The position numbers were made by a program, and so were the translations under genes. From Pseudomonas sp. K2I15 (GTDB lineage Bacteria > Pseudomonadota > Gammaproteobacteria > Pseudomonadales > Pseudomonadaceae), in contig NZ_NIXO01000027.1 of NCBI RefSeq assembly GCF_002204795.1, positions 19,661 through 83,660 of the forward strand: a stretch of DNA of 64,000 nt. Direction: 5' to 3'. The notes beneath the pieces are model-generated. The model saw only the letters and a program-made list of their open reading frames with translations, was not told the DNA's origin and searched no databases. Each line of letters opens with the position of its first letter. The first letter of the stretch is position 1. Of this stretch, positions 38,438 through 47,212 are shown one piece after another.

Positions 38438-39889
38438 ATGTCCGTCCGTCGTACCAAAATCGTCGCCACCCTTGGCCCGGCCAGTAACTCGCCGGAAGTC
38501 CTCGAACAGCTGATTCTGGCTGGCCTGGACGTTGCCCGTCTGAACTTCTCCCACGGCACCCCGGACGAGCACAAGGCTCGCGCCAAGCTGGTGCGTGACC
38601 TGGCTGCCAAGCATGGCCGCTTCGTTGCATTGCTGGGTGACCTGCAAGGCCCGAAAATCCGTATCGCCAAATTCACCAACAAGCGGATCGAGCTGAAGAT
38701 CGGTGACAAGTTCACCTTCTCCACCAGCCATCCCCTGACCGACGGCAACCAGCAAGTCGTGGGTATCGACTACCCGGACCTGGTGAAAGACTGCGGCGTC
38801 GGCGACGAACTGCTGCTGGACGACGGTCGCGTGGTCATGCGCGTCGACACCGCGACGCCAACTGAACTGAACTGCACCGTGATCATCGGCGGCCCGCTGT
38901 CCGACCACAAAGGCATCAACCGTCGCGGCGGTGGCCTTACCGCTCCAGCCCTGACTGAAAAAGACAAGGCCGACATCAAGCTCGCCGCCGAAATGGAAGT
39001 GGACTACCTCGCGGTATCCTTCCCGCGCGACGCTGCCGACATGGAATACGCCCGTAAACTGCGCGACGAAGCCGGCGGTACTGCCTGGCTGGTGGCGAAG
39101 ATCGAGCGCGCCGAAGCCGTGGCCGATGACGAAACCCTCGACGGCCTGATCAAGGCGTCCGACGCCGTGATGGTTGCCCGTGGCGACCTCGGTGTGGAAA
39201 TCGGCGACGCCGAGCTGATCGGTATCCAGAAGAAAATCATCCTGCACGCACGTCGCCACAATAAAGCGGTAATCGTTGCGACCCAGATGATGGAGTCGAT
39301 GATCCAGAACCCGATGCCGACCCGTGCCGAAGTGTCCGACGTGGCCAACGCCGTGCTCGACTACACCGACGCCGTGATGCTCTCGGCTGAAAGTGCGGCA
39401 GGCCCGTACCCGCTGGAAGCCGTACAGGCCATGGCGCGCATCTGCGTCGGCGCTGAAAAGCACCCGACCAGCAAGACCTCCAGCCACCGTATCGGCAAGG
39501 TCTTCGAAAGCTGCGACCAGAGCATCGCCCTGGCCGCCATGTACACCGCCAACCACTTCCCGGGCGTGAAAGCGATCATCGCCTTGACCGAAAGTGGCTA
39601 CACGCCGTTGATCATGTCGCGCATCCGGTCCTCGATCCCGATCTACGCGTTCTCCCCGCACCGCGAAACCCAGGCCCGCGCGGCCATGTTCCGTGGCGTC
39701 TACACCGTACCGTTCGACCCGGCATCGCTGCCGCCTGAGCAAGTCAGCCAGGCCGCGATCGACGAGTTGCTCAAGCGCGGCGTTGTGGAGAAAGGCGACT
39801 GGGTCATCCTGACCAAGGGCGACAGCTACCACACCATCGGCGGCACCAACGGCATGAAGATCCTGCACGTTGGCGACCCAATGGTCTGA
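38438..39889 (+). CDS. pykA: Pyruvate kinase
   Basis: A 483-residue enzyme. RRTKIVATLGPAS (start), the catalytic-Lys segment WLVAKIERAEAV, MVARGDLGVEIG and EVSDVANAVLDYTDAVMLSAE are the standard PK landmarks; the C-terminal effector domain is complete. It makes ATP and pyruvate from phosphoenolpyruvate at the end of the Entner-Doudoroff route. Pseudomonas have two isozymes; the neighbours (enoyl-CoA hydratase, ferredoxin reductase, fumarase, MoxR cluster) match the pykA locus of P. aeruginosa rather than pykF. Confidence 0.95.
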   Translation: MSVRRTKIVATLGPASNSPEVLEQLILAGLDVARLNFSHGTPDEHKARAKLVRDLAAKHGRFVALLGDLQGPKIRIAKFTNKRIELKIGDKFTFSTSHPLTDGNQQVVGIDYPDLVKDCGVGDELLLDDGRVVMRVDTATPTELNCTVIIGGPLSDHKGINRRGGGLTAPALTEKDKADIKLAAEMEVDYLAVSFPRDAADMEYARKLRDEAGGTAWLVAKIERAEAVADDETLDGLIKASDAVMVARGDLGVEIGDAELIGIQKKIILHARRHNKAVIVATQMMESMIQNPMPTRAEVSDVANAVLDYTDAVMLSAESAAGPYPLEAVQAMARICVGAEKHPTSKTSSHRIGKVFESCDQSIALAAMYTANHFPGVKAIIALTESGYTPLIMSRIRSSIPIYAFSPHRETQARAAMFRGVYTVPFDPASLPPEQVSQAAIDELLKRGVVEKGDWVILTKGDSYHTIGGTNGMKILHVGDPMV

Positions 39890-39907
39890 GTGACACGCTG
39901 AAAAACA

Positions 39908-39940
39908 AAAGCCCCGCCATGTGAATGGCGGGGCTTTTTG
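39908..39940 (+). terminator. Terminator after pykA
   Basis: AAAAGCCCCGCCAT-gtga-ATGGCGGGGCTTTTT is a ten-plus-pair stem with a T run. Confidence 0.95.
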
Positions 39941-39978
39941 CATTTCAGATTGGCTTTTGTGTTGGCTTCACTGGCCTC

Positions 39979-40061
39979 TTCGCGAGCAAGCCCGCTCCCA
40001 CATTTGACCGCGTACATCCTGAAGAAATAAGGTCAAATTGGGATCGCGCTTGCTCGCGAAG
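39979..40061. repeat. Degenerate REPIN-like palindrome, TGTGGGAGCGGGC type
   Basis: Left arm TTCGCGAGCAAGCCCGCTCC is intact. The right arm reads GGGATCGCGCTTGCTCGCGA, with the GGGAGCGGGC part altered, so the outer stem is partly lost. It lies between pykA and the convergent enoyl-CoA hydratase gene. Confidence 0.8.
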
Positions 40062-40084
40062 ACATCCGACCAGTCAACGCTCAT

Positions 40085-40834
40085 TCATCGCCGAGTGATA
40101 AAAGCTGACAACGCCGCAATCGCCTCCGGCGACTTCAACCGCTGGGTAAACAACGCGCCCTCCTCCTCGATCACCTTGCGCAACTGCTCGCGGTCGACAC
40201 TTTTCATCAGATGCTTGCTGATCTGCACCGCGCCAGGCGCCAGGGTTTCAAACCGGCCGGCCACTTCCCGCGCCTTGGCCAAGGCTGATTCCCCGCTACC
40301 CAATGCCTCCGTTGCAATGCCCCAAGCGGCAGCCTGCTCGCCGGTAAAACCTTCACCCAGCAGCAACAACTCTGCGGCCTTGGCATGCCCCAGCAAACGC
40401 GGCAGGATCAAACTGGAACCAAACTCCGGACACAGCCCCAGGTTGACGAACGGCATGCGCAACCGCGCATCCCGGCTGACGTACACCAGGTCACAATGCA
40501 GCAGCAGCGTCGTGCCAATCCCCACCGCCACGCCTGCCACTGCTGCAATCACCGGCTTGCGGCAATTGAGCAAGCTGCGCATGAAGTGGAACACCGGGGT
40601 GTCGAGATCAGCCGGGGGTTGCTCAAGAAAGTCGCCAATGTCATTCCCGGCGGTGAAACACTCGCTGCTGCCCTGGATCAACACGGCATTGACGCTGGTG
40701 TCGGCATCCGCCTGCTCCAGCGCCTCGGCCAGTTGGCTGTACATGGCGCGGGTCAGGGCGTTTTTCTTGTCCGGACGATTGAGCTGCAGGATCAGCAACC
40801 CGCGTTCGCGTTGCTGCAGGATGGCATGGGTCAT
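40085..40834 (-). CDS. Enoyl-CoA hydratase/isomerase family protein
   Basis: A 249-residue crotonase-fold protein. Oxyanion-hole segments are SSECFTAGNDIGDF (about residues 56-70) and AAVAGVAVGIGTTLLLHCDL; the position of the second catalytic Glu falls in NLGLCPEFGSSLILPRLLG. Likely acts on an acyl-CoA in fatty-acid or amino-acid breakdown; the substrate cannot be told. It is followed upstream on the same strand by the ferredoxin-type reductase gene, 30 bases away, so they may be cotranscribed. Confidence 0.88.
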   Translation of the reverse strand: MTHAILQQRERGLLILQLNRPDKKNALTRAMYSQLAEALEQADADTSVNAVLIQGSSECFTAGNDIGDFLEQPPADLDTPVFHFMRSLLNCRKPVIAAVAGVAVGIGTTLLLHCDLVYVSRDARLRMPFVNLGLCPEFGSSLILPRLLGHAKAAELLLLGEGFTGEQAAAWGIATEALGSGESALAKAREVAGRFETLAPGAVQISKHLMKSVDREQLRKVIEEEGALFTQRLKSPEAIAALSAFITRR

Positions 40835-40864
40835 GGCAAATCTCGCGGCTGGAAAATTCAGCGC

Positions 40865-41797
40865 TCAACCACGGGGCAGGAACACATCGGCCAGCAGTTG
40901 ATTGCGCGGCAGTCCGGCCAGGAACAGGCGCTTGGAGAAGGCCTCGACGCTGGCAGGGTGCCCGCAGAGTAAGGCCAGAGTTTGCCGGGAAACAAGCCGC
41001 AGTTGCGCCAAAGCTTCGGTCGACCCGGCCGCCGTCCATAGCTCGACAGTCACGTTCGGATGCGCCGCAGCCAGCTGCGCCAGCGGCTCGGCCAGGTAAT
41101 GACCGCCTGCATCATGGGCCAGGTGAATGACCCGGATAGCGCCCTGGTGATCCTGGCGCAACGCCTCGCGCAATACGCCCCATAACGGGCCAAGTCCGGT
41201 GCCCGAGGCCAGTAGCCACAGAGGCCGGGATTGCCAGTCGGGGTCGTACTGCAGCGCCCCACCCCGCAACTCGCCCAGGCGCAGGCTATCACCGACCTTG
41301 AACTGGCGGGCGGCATCGCTGAATTCGCCGGGCAGGCGGCAATCGATGTGAAATTCAAGAAACTGATCTTCCTGGGGCAGGCTAGCCAATGAGTAAGGCC
41401 GTGCAACGCTGCCCGCCCACAGCACCAGATGCTGCCCCGCCCGGTAGCGCAAGCCGCGTTCGGGTTGCAGACGCAGGCGCAGTACGCTCGGGTTCAACCA
41501 GTCGACACTCAGCACCGTCGCCGGCAACCCGTCGCGCAGCGGGTCGAAGGCTTCGACACGCAAGTCACCCGTGACCTGGCACTGGCAGGCCAGGCGCCAG
41601 CCGTCCTGGCGTTGGGCCGGGCTCAGGGCATCCGGTTGATTGTCCTGAATATCACCCTGGCAACGCACCAAACAGGCATGGCAACTGCCGGCGCGGCAGC
41701 TGTAAGGCACGGCCACGCCCGCCTGGTTCAGGGCATCCAGCAGGTTGCTGCCGGCGGCTACCGACCAGTGGCGTTCGCCGACGTGAAGTTCAGGCAT
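40865..41797 (-). CDS. [2Fe-2S] ferredoxin / FAD-NAD(P)H reductase fusion
   Basis: A 310-residue electron-transfer protein. The plant-type ferredoxin domain has ligands CRAGSCHAC near residues 34-42 and a fourth Cys in LACQCQV near residue 70. The ferredoxin-NADP-reductase half carries RPYSLAS for FAD and SGTGLGPLWGVL for nucleotide. This architecture feeds electrons to oxygenases; no oxygenase is adjacent. I chose ATG 41797; a TTG four codons earlier is unlikely. The end of a REPIN is only 12 bases before the start codon, so the ribosome-binding region directly abuts the repeat. Confidence 0.9.
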   Translation of the reverse strand: MPELHVGERHWSVAAGSNLLDALNQAGVAVPYSCRAGSCHACLVRCQGDIQDNQPDALSPAQRQDGWRLACQCQVTGDLRVEAFDPLRDGLPATVLSVDWLNPSVLRLRLQPERGLRYRAGQHLVLWAGSVARPYSLASLPQEDQFLEFHIDCRLPGEFSDAARQFKVGDSLRLGELRGGALQYDPDWQSRPLWLLASGTGLGPLWGVLREALRQDHQGAIRVIHLAHDAGGHYLAEPLAQLAAAHPNVTVELWTAAGSTEALAQLRLVSRQTLALLCGHPASVEAFSKRLFLAGLPRNQLLADVFLPRG

Positions 41798-41809
41798 AAA
41801 ACTCTTCAA

Positions 41810-41911
41810 CTGTAGGAGCGAGCTTGCTCGCGAAGGTCGCTAACGATAACGCGGGGTGCCTGACGAAGCCCATCAGATTCATGTTTTTCGCGAGCAAGCT
41901 CGTTCCTACAG
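41810..41911. repeat. REPIN-like palindrome, GTAGGAGCGAGC type (copy 3)
   Basis: CTGTAGGAGCGAGCTTGCTC and GAGCAAGCTCGTTCCTACAG mirror each other with one mismatch. The loop shares TAACGATAACGCGGG with the copies at 18435 and 58698. It lies in the leader of the ferredoxin reductase gene on the minus strand. Confidence 0.92.
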
Positions 41912-42096
41912 TGAATCGGGCCCTGCATTCATGACCATAGTCGGGTGTATCGGCCACCGTGGCGGGTTATACTGCCGCGCCTTTTTAGCGTCGCGCCAGC
42001 ACCATACGGCGTGCCTTGGAAAGGTGCCTTCAGCCGACCGATTCACCTTACTGAAGGCACCTTTATTGAATGTTCCCTTATAGAGGAGCGCGACTC

Positions 42097-43620
42097 ATGA
42101 CCGTGATCAAGCAAGACGACCTGATTCAGAGCGTTGCCGACGCCCTGCAATTCATTTCCTATTACCACCCCGTTGACTTCATCCAGGCGATGCACGAAGC
42201 CTACCTGCGCGAAGAATCGCCAGCGGCCCGTGACTCCATGGCACAGATCCTGATCAACTCGCGCATGTGTGCCACCGGCCACCGCCCGATTTGCCAGGAC
42301 ACCGGGATTGTCACCGTGTTTGTACGTGTGGGCATGGACGTGCGCTGGGATGGCGCCACCATGAGCCTGGACGACATGATCAACCAGGGCGTGCGCCAGG
42401 CCTACAACCTGCCGGAAAACGTCCTTCGCGCTTCGATCCTCGCCGACCCGGCCGGTGCGCGTAAAAACACCAAGGACAACACCCCGGCCGTGATCCACTA
42501 CTCCATCGTCCCGGGTAACACCGTGGAAGTGGACGTGGCCGCCAAAGGCGGTGGTTCCGAGAACAAGTCGAAAATGGCCATGCTCAACCCCTCCGACTCG
42601 ATCGTCGACTGGGTGCTGAAAACCGTTCCGACCATGGGCGCTGGCTGGTGCCCGCCGGGCATGCTCGGCATCGGCATCGGCGGCACCGCCGAGAAGGCCG
42701 CAGTGATGGCCAAGGAAGTGTTGATGGAATCCATCGACATCCACGAGCTGAAAAAGCGCGGCCCGTCCAACCGTATCGAAGAGATGCGCCTGGAGCTGTT
42801 CGAGAAGGTCAACCAACTGGGCATCGGCGCCCAGGGCCTGGGTGGCCTGACCACCGTGCTCGACGTGAAAATCATGGACTACCCGACCCACGCAGCCTCG
42901 CTGCCGGTGTGCATGATCCCCAACTGCGCCGCCACCCGTCACGCGCACTTCGTGCTCGACGGTTCGGGCCCGGCGTCGCTGGAAGCGCCACCGCTGGACG
43001 CCTACCCGCAAATCGTCTGGGAAGCCGGCCCGTCGGCCCGTCGCGTCAACCTCGACACCCTCACCCCGGAAGACGTGCAGAGCTGGAAGCCGGGCGAAAC
43101 CGTGTTGCTCAACGGCAAGATGCTCACCGGTCGCGACGCAGCGCACAAGCGCATGGTCGAGATGCTGAACAAGGGCGAAACCCTGCCGGTAGACCTCAAG
43201 GGTCGCTTCATCTACTACGTGGGCCCGGTTGATCCGGTGCGCGAAGAAGTGGTTGGGCCTGCCGGTCCAACCACTGCTACGCGGATGGACAAGTTCACCC
43301 GCCAGATCCTTGAGCAAACCGGCCTGTTGGGCATGATCGGCAAATCCGAGCGCGGCCCGACCGCGATCGAGGCGATCAAGGACCATAAGGCGGTTTACCT
43401 GATGGCAGTGGGCGGCGCGGCTTACCTGGTGGCCCAGGCCATCAAGAAATCCCGCGTAGTGGCGTTCGCCGAGCTGGGCATGGAAGCGATCTACGAGTTC
43501 GACGTGAAAGACATGCCGGTCACCGTTGCGGTGGATAGCAAGGGCGAGTCGGTACACATCACCGGTCCTGCCATCTGGCAGAAAAAGATCAGTGAAAGCC
43601 TGGCGGTAGAAGTGCAGTAA
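42097..43620 (+). CDS. fumA: Fumarate hydratase, class I (iron-sulfur)
   Basis: A 507-residue oxygen-sensitive fumarase. Cysteines that ligate the [4Fe-4S] cluster lie in MCATGHRPICQDTG, GAGWCPPGMLGIGIGGT and LPVCMIPNCAATRH. Converts fumarate and malate in the TCA cycle. The ATG at 42097 has GAGGAG eight bases upstream. Class II fumarases of Pseudomonas (FumC) are unrelated and made under iron limitation; none is in this window. P. aeruginosa PA4333 is the matching locus. Confidence 0.94.
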   Translation: MTVIKQDDLIQSVADALQFISYYHPVDFIQAMHEAYLREESPAARDSMAQILINSRMCATGHRPICQDTGIVTVFVRVGMDVRWDGATMSLDDMINQGVRQAYNLPENVLRASILADPAGARKNTKDNTPAVIHYSIVPGNTVEVDVAAKGGGSENKSKMAMLNPSDSIVDWVLKTVPTMGAGWCPPGMLGIGIGGTAEKAAVMAKEVLMESIDIHELKKRGPSNRIEEMRLELFEKVNQLGIGAQGLGGLTTVLDVKIMDYPTHAASLPVCMIPNCAATRHAHFVLDGSGPASLEAPPLDAYPQIVWEAGPSARRVNLDTLTPEDVQSWKPGETVLLNGKMLTGRDAAHKRMVEMLNKGETLPVDLKGRFIYYVGPVDPVREEVVGPAGPTTATRMDKFTRQILEQTGLLGMIGKSERGPTAIEAIKDHKAVYLMAVGGAAYLVAQAIKKSRVVAFAELGMEAIYEFDVKDMPVTVAVDSKGESVHITGPAIWQKKISESLAVEVQ

Positions 43621-43640
43621 GCATTTCCCCTGCAAGGACA

Positions 43641-43669
43641 AAAGGCGACCTTCAAGGTCGCCTTTTTTG
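43641..43669 (+). terminator. Terminator after fumarase gene
   Basis: AAAAGGCGACC-ttcaa-GGTCGCCTTTTTT, a clean nine-pair stem with a T run. Confidence 0.93.
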
Positions 43670-43686
43670 TGCCATGCACATCTCTA

Positions 43687-43781
43687 TGTGGCAAGGGAGC
43701 TTGCTCCCGCTGGGGCGCGCAGCGGCCCCCAAAAAAGTGGGAGCGCTACGCACTCCAGCGGGAGCAAGCTCCCTCGCCACA
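43687..43781. repeat. REPIN-like palindrome, GTGGCGAGGGAGC type (copy 2)
   Basis: TGTGGCAAGGGAGCTTGCTC and GAGCAAGCTCCCTCGCCACA with one mismatch; the loop (GCTGGGGCGCGCAGCGGCCC and GTGGGAGCGCTACGCACTCC) resembles that of the 17336 copy. It lies between the fumarase terminator and the two-component genes. Confidence 0.9.
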
Positions 43782-43837
43782 ACAGCCATGCGCTGCATGC
43801 TATGGTGCTCGCCCCTAATTGCACTGTTCATCTTCGT

Positions 43838-45604
43838 ATGATCGCGATTCCCCGCCCGTTGCGTTTGACCTTCTACTCCCTGCTGATTATCGCCGGCGCG
43901 ATGCTGGCTGCCGCTCTGGCCACCCGCCACGCCGAGCGCCAGGCCCTGGTGGATGACGCCGCTCGCGCCAATCAACAGCTCACGCTCTATGGCAACTCCC
44001 TGCACACCCTGATCGAACGTTACCGTGCCCTGCCCGCCGTGCTGGCCCTGGACTCGGAAATGATCAGTGCCTTGAAGGCCCCGCTGGACACTGCTACCCA
44101 GGATTTGCTCAACCGCAAACTGGAGCGCATCAACGGTGCCGCACAATCCTCCACACTGGAATTGATGGACCGCAACGGCCTGGCCGTGGCCGCCAGCAAC
44201 TGGAACCTGCCCAGCAGTTATGTCGGGCACAACTACGCGTTTCGCCCCTACTTCAGCCAGACCCTGAGCCAGGGCACCGGGCGTTTTTATGCGGTGGGCG
44301 TGACCACCGGGATTCCGGGGTATTTCCTCTCCAGCGCGGTGGTGGGCGAGAACGAACAGTTCCTCGGTGCCATGGTGGTCAAGCTGGAATTCCCGGAGCT
44401 GGAGCGCGAGTGGGCGCAAGGCAATGACCTGCTGCTGGTCAGCGATGCGCGGGGCATTGTGTTTATCGCCAACCAGCCGGGCTGGCGCTATCGCGCGCTG
44501 CGCCCGTTGTCAGACAGCGACCACGCCGAACTCAAGGCCACCCGCCAATACGACAAGAAACAATTGCTGCCGCTGGACGCCCAAGCCCTGCAACGCTTTG
44601 ACGAAAACAGCCACCTGATGCGCGTCGACGGCCCCGACGGCAAGGCCAATTACATTTGGGAATCCCTGCCGCTGAAGGCCGAAGGCTGGACCTTGCACCT
44701 GTTGCGCAAGCCACAGATTGCCGCCGAGGACCAACGCAACGCCGGCCTCGCCGCCGCCGGTTCATGGCTGGCGCTGGTGTTCCTGGTGCTGTTCCTGACC
44801 CAGCGCTGGCGCCTGGCCCGCTTGCGCCAGCGCAGCCGTGAAGAACTCGAACAACTGGTGGAAGAACGCACCCTCGCCCTGCGCACCGCCCAGGATGGTT
44901 TGGTGCAGTCCGCCAAGCTCGCGGCGTTGGGGCAGATGTCCGCCGCCCTGGCCCACGAGATCAACCAGCCGCTCACCGCCCAGCGCATGCAGCTGGCAAC
45001 GCTACGGCTGCTGCTGGATCACGGCCGGGTAGACGACGCCTACCAGGCCCTGACCCCACTCGACGACATGCTCACGCGCATGGCCGCCCTCACCGGCCAC
45101 CTCAAGACCTTCGCCCGCAAAAGCCCCAGCGGCCTGCGCGAACGCCTCGACCTGGCGACGGTGGTGGACCAGTCCCTGCACCTGCTGGACGCACGCCTGC
45201 GGGACGAAGCCATCGGCACCGTCCTCGATTTGACCCGCCCGGCCTGGGTGCGCGGCGACGCAATCCGCCTGGAACAGGTGATGATCAACCTGCTGCGTAA
45301 CGCCCTCGACGCCATGGCCGACAAGCCACGCAAACGCCTGGAGATCCGCCTGCACGCCGATCAACAACTGTGGTGCCTGACCGTCAGCGACAGCGGCGGC
45401 GGGATTGCCGAAGAAAACCTCAACAGTGTGTTCGACCCGTTCTTCACCACCAAACCAGTGGGTGACGGGCTCGGCCTGGGGCTGGCCGTGTCGTACGCTA
45501 TCGTCCACGAACTCGGCGGCCGCCTGAGCGCCGGCAATCAAGGTGACGGTGCGATCTTTACCCTGACCTTGCCCATCGCCCTGGAGACGCCAAACCTATG
45601 TTGA
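43838..45604 (+). CDS. DctB/MifS-type sensor histidine kinase for dicarboxylates
   Basis: A 588-residue kinase. TM1 at residues 10-29, a double-Cache periplasmic domain at 35-295 (YVGHNYAFRPYFSQTLSQGT is the family signature), TM2 at 303-320, coiled coil, then HisKA with His373 in LAHEINQPLTAQ and an ATPase domain (N box MINLLRNALDAM; GDGLGLGLAVS). This is the DctB class that senses C4-dicarboxylates. Because the next genes are a sigma-54 regulator and an alpha-ketoglutarate-type permease, the P. aeruginosa C5-dicarboxylate sensor MifS is an equally good model. ATG at 43838. Confidence 0.9.
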   Translation: MIAIPRPLRLTFYSLLIIAGAMLAAALATRHAERQALVDDAARANQQLTLYGNSLHTLIERYRALPAVLALDSEMISALKAPLDTATQDLLNRKLERINGAAQSSTLELMDRNGLAVAASNWNLPSSYVGHNYAFRPYFSQTLSQGTGRFYAVGVTTGIPGYFLSSAVVGENEQFLGAMVVKLEFPELEREWAQGNDLLLVSDARGIVFIANQPGWRYRALRPLSDSDHAELKATRQYDKKQLLPLDAQALQRFDENSHLMRVDGPDGKANYIWESLPLKAEGWTLHLLRKPQIAAEDQRNAGLAAAGSWLALVFLVLFLTQRWRLARLRQRSREELEQLVEERTLALRTAQDGLVQSAKLAALGQMSAALAHEINQPLTAQRMQLATLRLLLDHGRVDDAYQALTPLDDMLTRMAALTGHLKTFARKSPSGLRERLDLATVVDQSLHLLDARLRDEAIGTVLDLTRPAWVRGDAIRLEQVMINLLRNALDAMADKPRKRLEIRLHADQQLWCLTVSDSGGGIAEENLNSVFDPFFTTKPVGDGLGLGLAVSYAIVHELGGRLSAGNQGDGAIFTLTLPIALETPNLC

Positions 45605-46923
45605 ACGCGGTGATTGTGGTCGATGACGAAGCCAGCATTCGCACGGCCGTCGAGCAATGGCTGAGCCTGTCGGGGTTTGAGGTGCAGTTGTTCAGCCGCG
45701 CCGAGGAATGCCTGGCGCAATTGCCCAGGGACTTTCCCGGGGTGATCCTGAGTGACGTGCGCATGCCCGGCCTCAGCGGCCTGGAGTTGCTCGCCGAAGT
45801 GCAGCGGCGCGACGCCGACCTGCCGGTGATTTTGCTCACCGGCCACGGCGATGTGCCGATGGCCGTCGAGGCGATGCGCGACGGTGCCTACGACTTCCTC
45901 GAAAAACCCTTCAGCCCCGAAGCCCTGCTCAGCAGCCTGCGCCGGGCGCTGGACAAGCGCGGGCTGGTGCTGGAAAACCGCCGCCTGCACCAACAGGCCG
46001 ATCACCGGGCGCAGTTGGAATCAAGCCTGCTGGGGGTGTCCCGGGGTTTGCAGAACCTGCGCCGACAAGTGCTGGATTTGGCAGGCCTGCCGGTCAATGT
46101 GCTGATTCGCGGCGAAACCGGCAGCGGCAAGGAACTGGTCGCCCGTTGCCTGCATGATTTTGGCCCGAGGGCGAAGAAGCCGTTTGTGGCGCTGAACTGT
46201 GCGGCGATTCCCGAGCAGTTGTTTGAAGCCGAGTTGTTCGGTCATGAAAGTGGCGCGTTTACCGGCGCCCAGGGCAAGCGCATCGGCAAGCTGGAATACG
46301 CCGACGGCGGCACGTTGTTTCTCGATGAAATTGAAAGCATGCCGCTGGCCCAGCAGGTGAAGTTGCTGCGGGTATTGCAGGAGCAGAAACTGGAACGACT
46401 GGGCTCCAATCAAAGCATCAAGGTGGACTTGCGGATCATCGCCGCCACCAAGCCGGACCTGCTGGACGAAGCCCGCGCCGGGCGTTTTCGTGAAGATTTG
46501 GCCTATCGCCTGACCGTCGCGCAACTACGCCTGCCACCGCTGCGTGAACGCCGGGAAGACATTCCGCTGCTGTTCGAACACTTTGCGCAAAGCGCCGCTG
46601 AACGCTTGGGCCGCAGCTTCGCACCGTTGAGCGGGCCCGCGCTGGGGCGCCTGCTCAGCCATGACTGGCCGGGCAACGTGCGGGAACTGGCCAACGTCGC
46701 CGAACGCCAGGTACTGGGGCTGGGTGAACCGGAGCCGGAAGGCATCGAAGCCGGGCAATCGTTGGCGGCGCAGCAGGAAGCGTTTGAAGCCCATTGCCTG
46801 AAAGCCGCGCTGACCCGGCACAAAGGCGATATCAAGGCGGTGCTGGCCGAGCTGCAACTGCCCCGGCGCACCTTCAATGAAAAAATGCAGCGCCATGGCC
46901 TGGCGCGGGACACGTTCATCTAA
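45598..46923 (+). CDS. DctD/MifR-type sigma-54-dependent response regulator
   Basis: A 441-residue NtrC-class activator. Receiver domain with phospho-acceptor Asp53 (ILSDVRMPGLSG), AAA+ domain with Walker A GETGSGKE near residue 173, the sigma-54-contacting GAFTGA loop, and Walker B GGTLFLDEIES, then a Fis-type helix-turn-helix at the C-terminus (KAVLAELQLPRRTFNEKMQR). Its ATG overlaps the kinase gene's end by seven bases. It probably activates the downstream permease gene through the sigma-54 promoter at 47135. Confidence 0.93.
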   Translation: MLNAVIVVDDEASIRTAVEQWLSLSGFEVQLFSRAEECLAQLPRDFPGVILSDVRMPGLSGLELLAEVQRRDADLPVILLTGHGDVPMAVEAMRDGAYDFLEKPFSPEALLSSLRRALDKRGLVLENRRLHQQADHRAQLESSLLGVSRGLQNLRRQVLDLAGLPVNVLIRGETGSGKELVARCLHDFGPRAKKPFVALNCAAIPEQLFEAELFGHESGAFTGAQGKRIGKLEYADGGTLFLDEIESMPLAQQVKLLRVLQEQKLERLGSNQSIKVDLRIIAATKPDLLDEARAGRFREDLAYRLTVAQLRLPPLRERREDIPLLFEHFAQSAAERLGRSFAPLSGPALGRLLSHDWPGNVRELANVAERQVLGLGEPEPEGIEAGQSLAAQQEAFEAHCLKAALTRHKGDIKAVLAELQLPRRTFNEKMQRHGLARDTFI

Positions 46924-46930
46924 CGCGATC

Positions 46931-47035
46931 ATTCCCACGCTCTGCGTGGGAATGCAGCTTTGGACGCTCCGCGTCCGCCCTTAAAATCGTGACGCGGAGC
47001 ATCACAGGATGCGCTCCCACGCAGAGCGTGGGAGC
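46931..47035. repeat. Large compound palindrome, TCCCACGCTCTGCGTGGGA family
   Basis: The arms CCCACGCTCTGCGTGGGA and TCCCACGCAGAGCGTGGG are perfect complements, and each arm is itself a palindrome (CCCACGC-tct-GCGTGGG). Inner dyads GGACGCTCCGCGTCC and GACGCGGAGCATCAC add further pairing. The whole is about 105 bases, in the gap between the regulator gene and the sigma-54 promoter. I recognise this as a dispersed Pseudomonas repeat type different from REPINs. Confidence 0.88.
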
Positions 47036-47134
47036 GATCGTCGTAGGCGGATTTCCGCTCATCACCCTCCAGTCATCAGCGACTTTCCGCTCAATAAAAT
47101 CCTGCAACCCTTCTAGACCGGGCCTTCATCTGTT

Positions 47135-47150
47135 TGGCACAGCTCCTGCT
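47135..47150 (+). promoter_or_regulatory. Sigma-54 promoter of the MFS permease gene
   Basis: TGGCACA-GCTC-CTGCT matches the -24/-12 consensus TGGCAC-N5-TTGC with correct spacing between GG and GC; the only departure is CTGC for TTGC. It lies 63 bases before the permease ATG and directly downstream of a sigma-54 activator gene. Confidence 0.85.
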
Positions 47151-47212
47151 ATAGCCCAACCAGGCTGCGCTTGCGCGCGCTCCACAAAAACAATTAGATG
47201 AAGGATCCTTAA

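Noticed and set aside
38411..39943. A 510-codon open frame opposite pykA
   Set aside because: Antisense shadow; pyruvate kinase on the plus strand is unambiguous.
42043..43641. A 532-codon open frame opposite the fumarase gene
   Set aside because: Shadow of a certain gene, with no recognisable domain.
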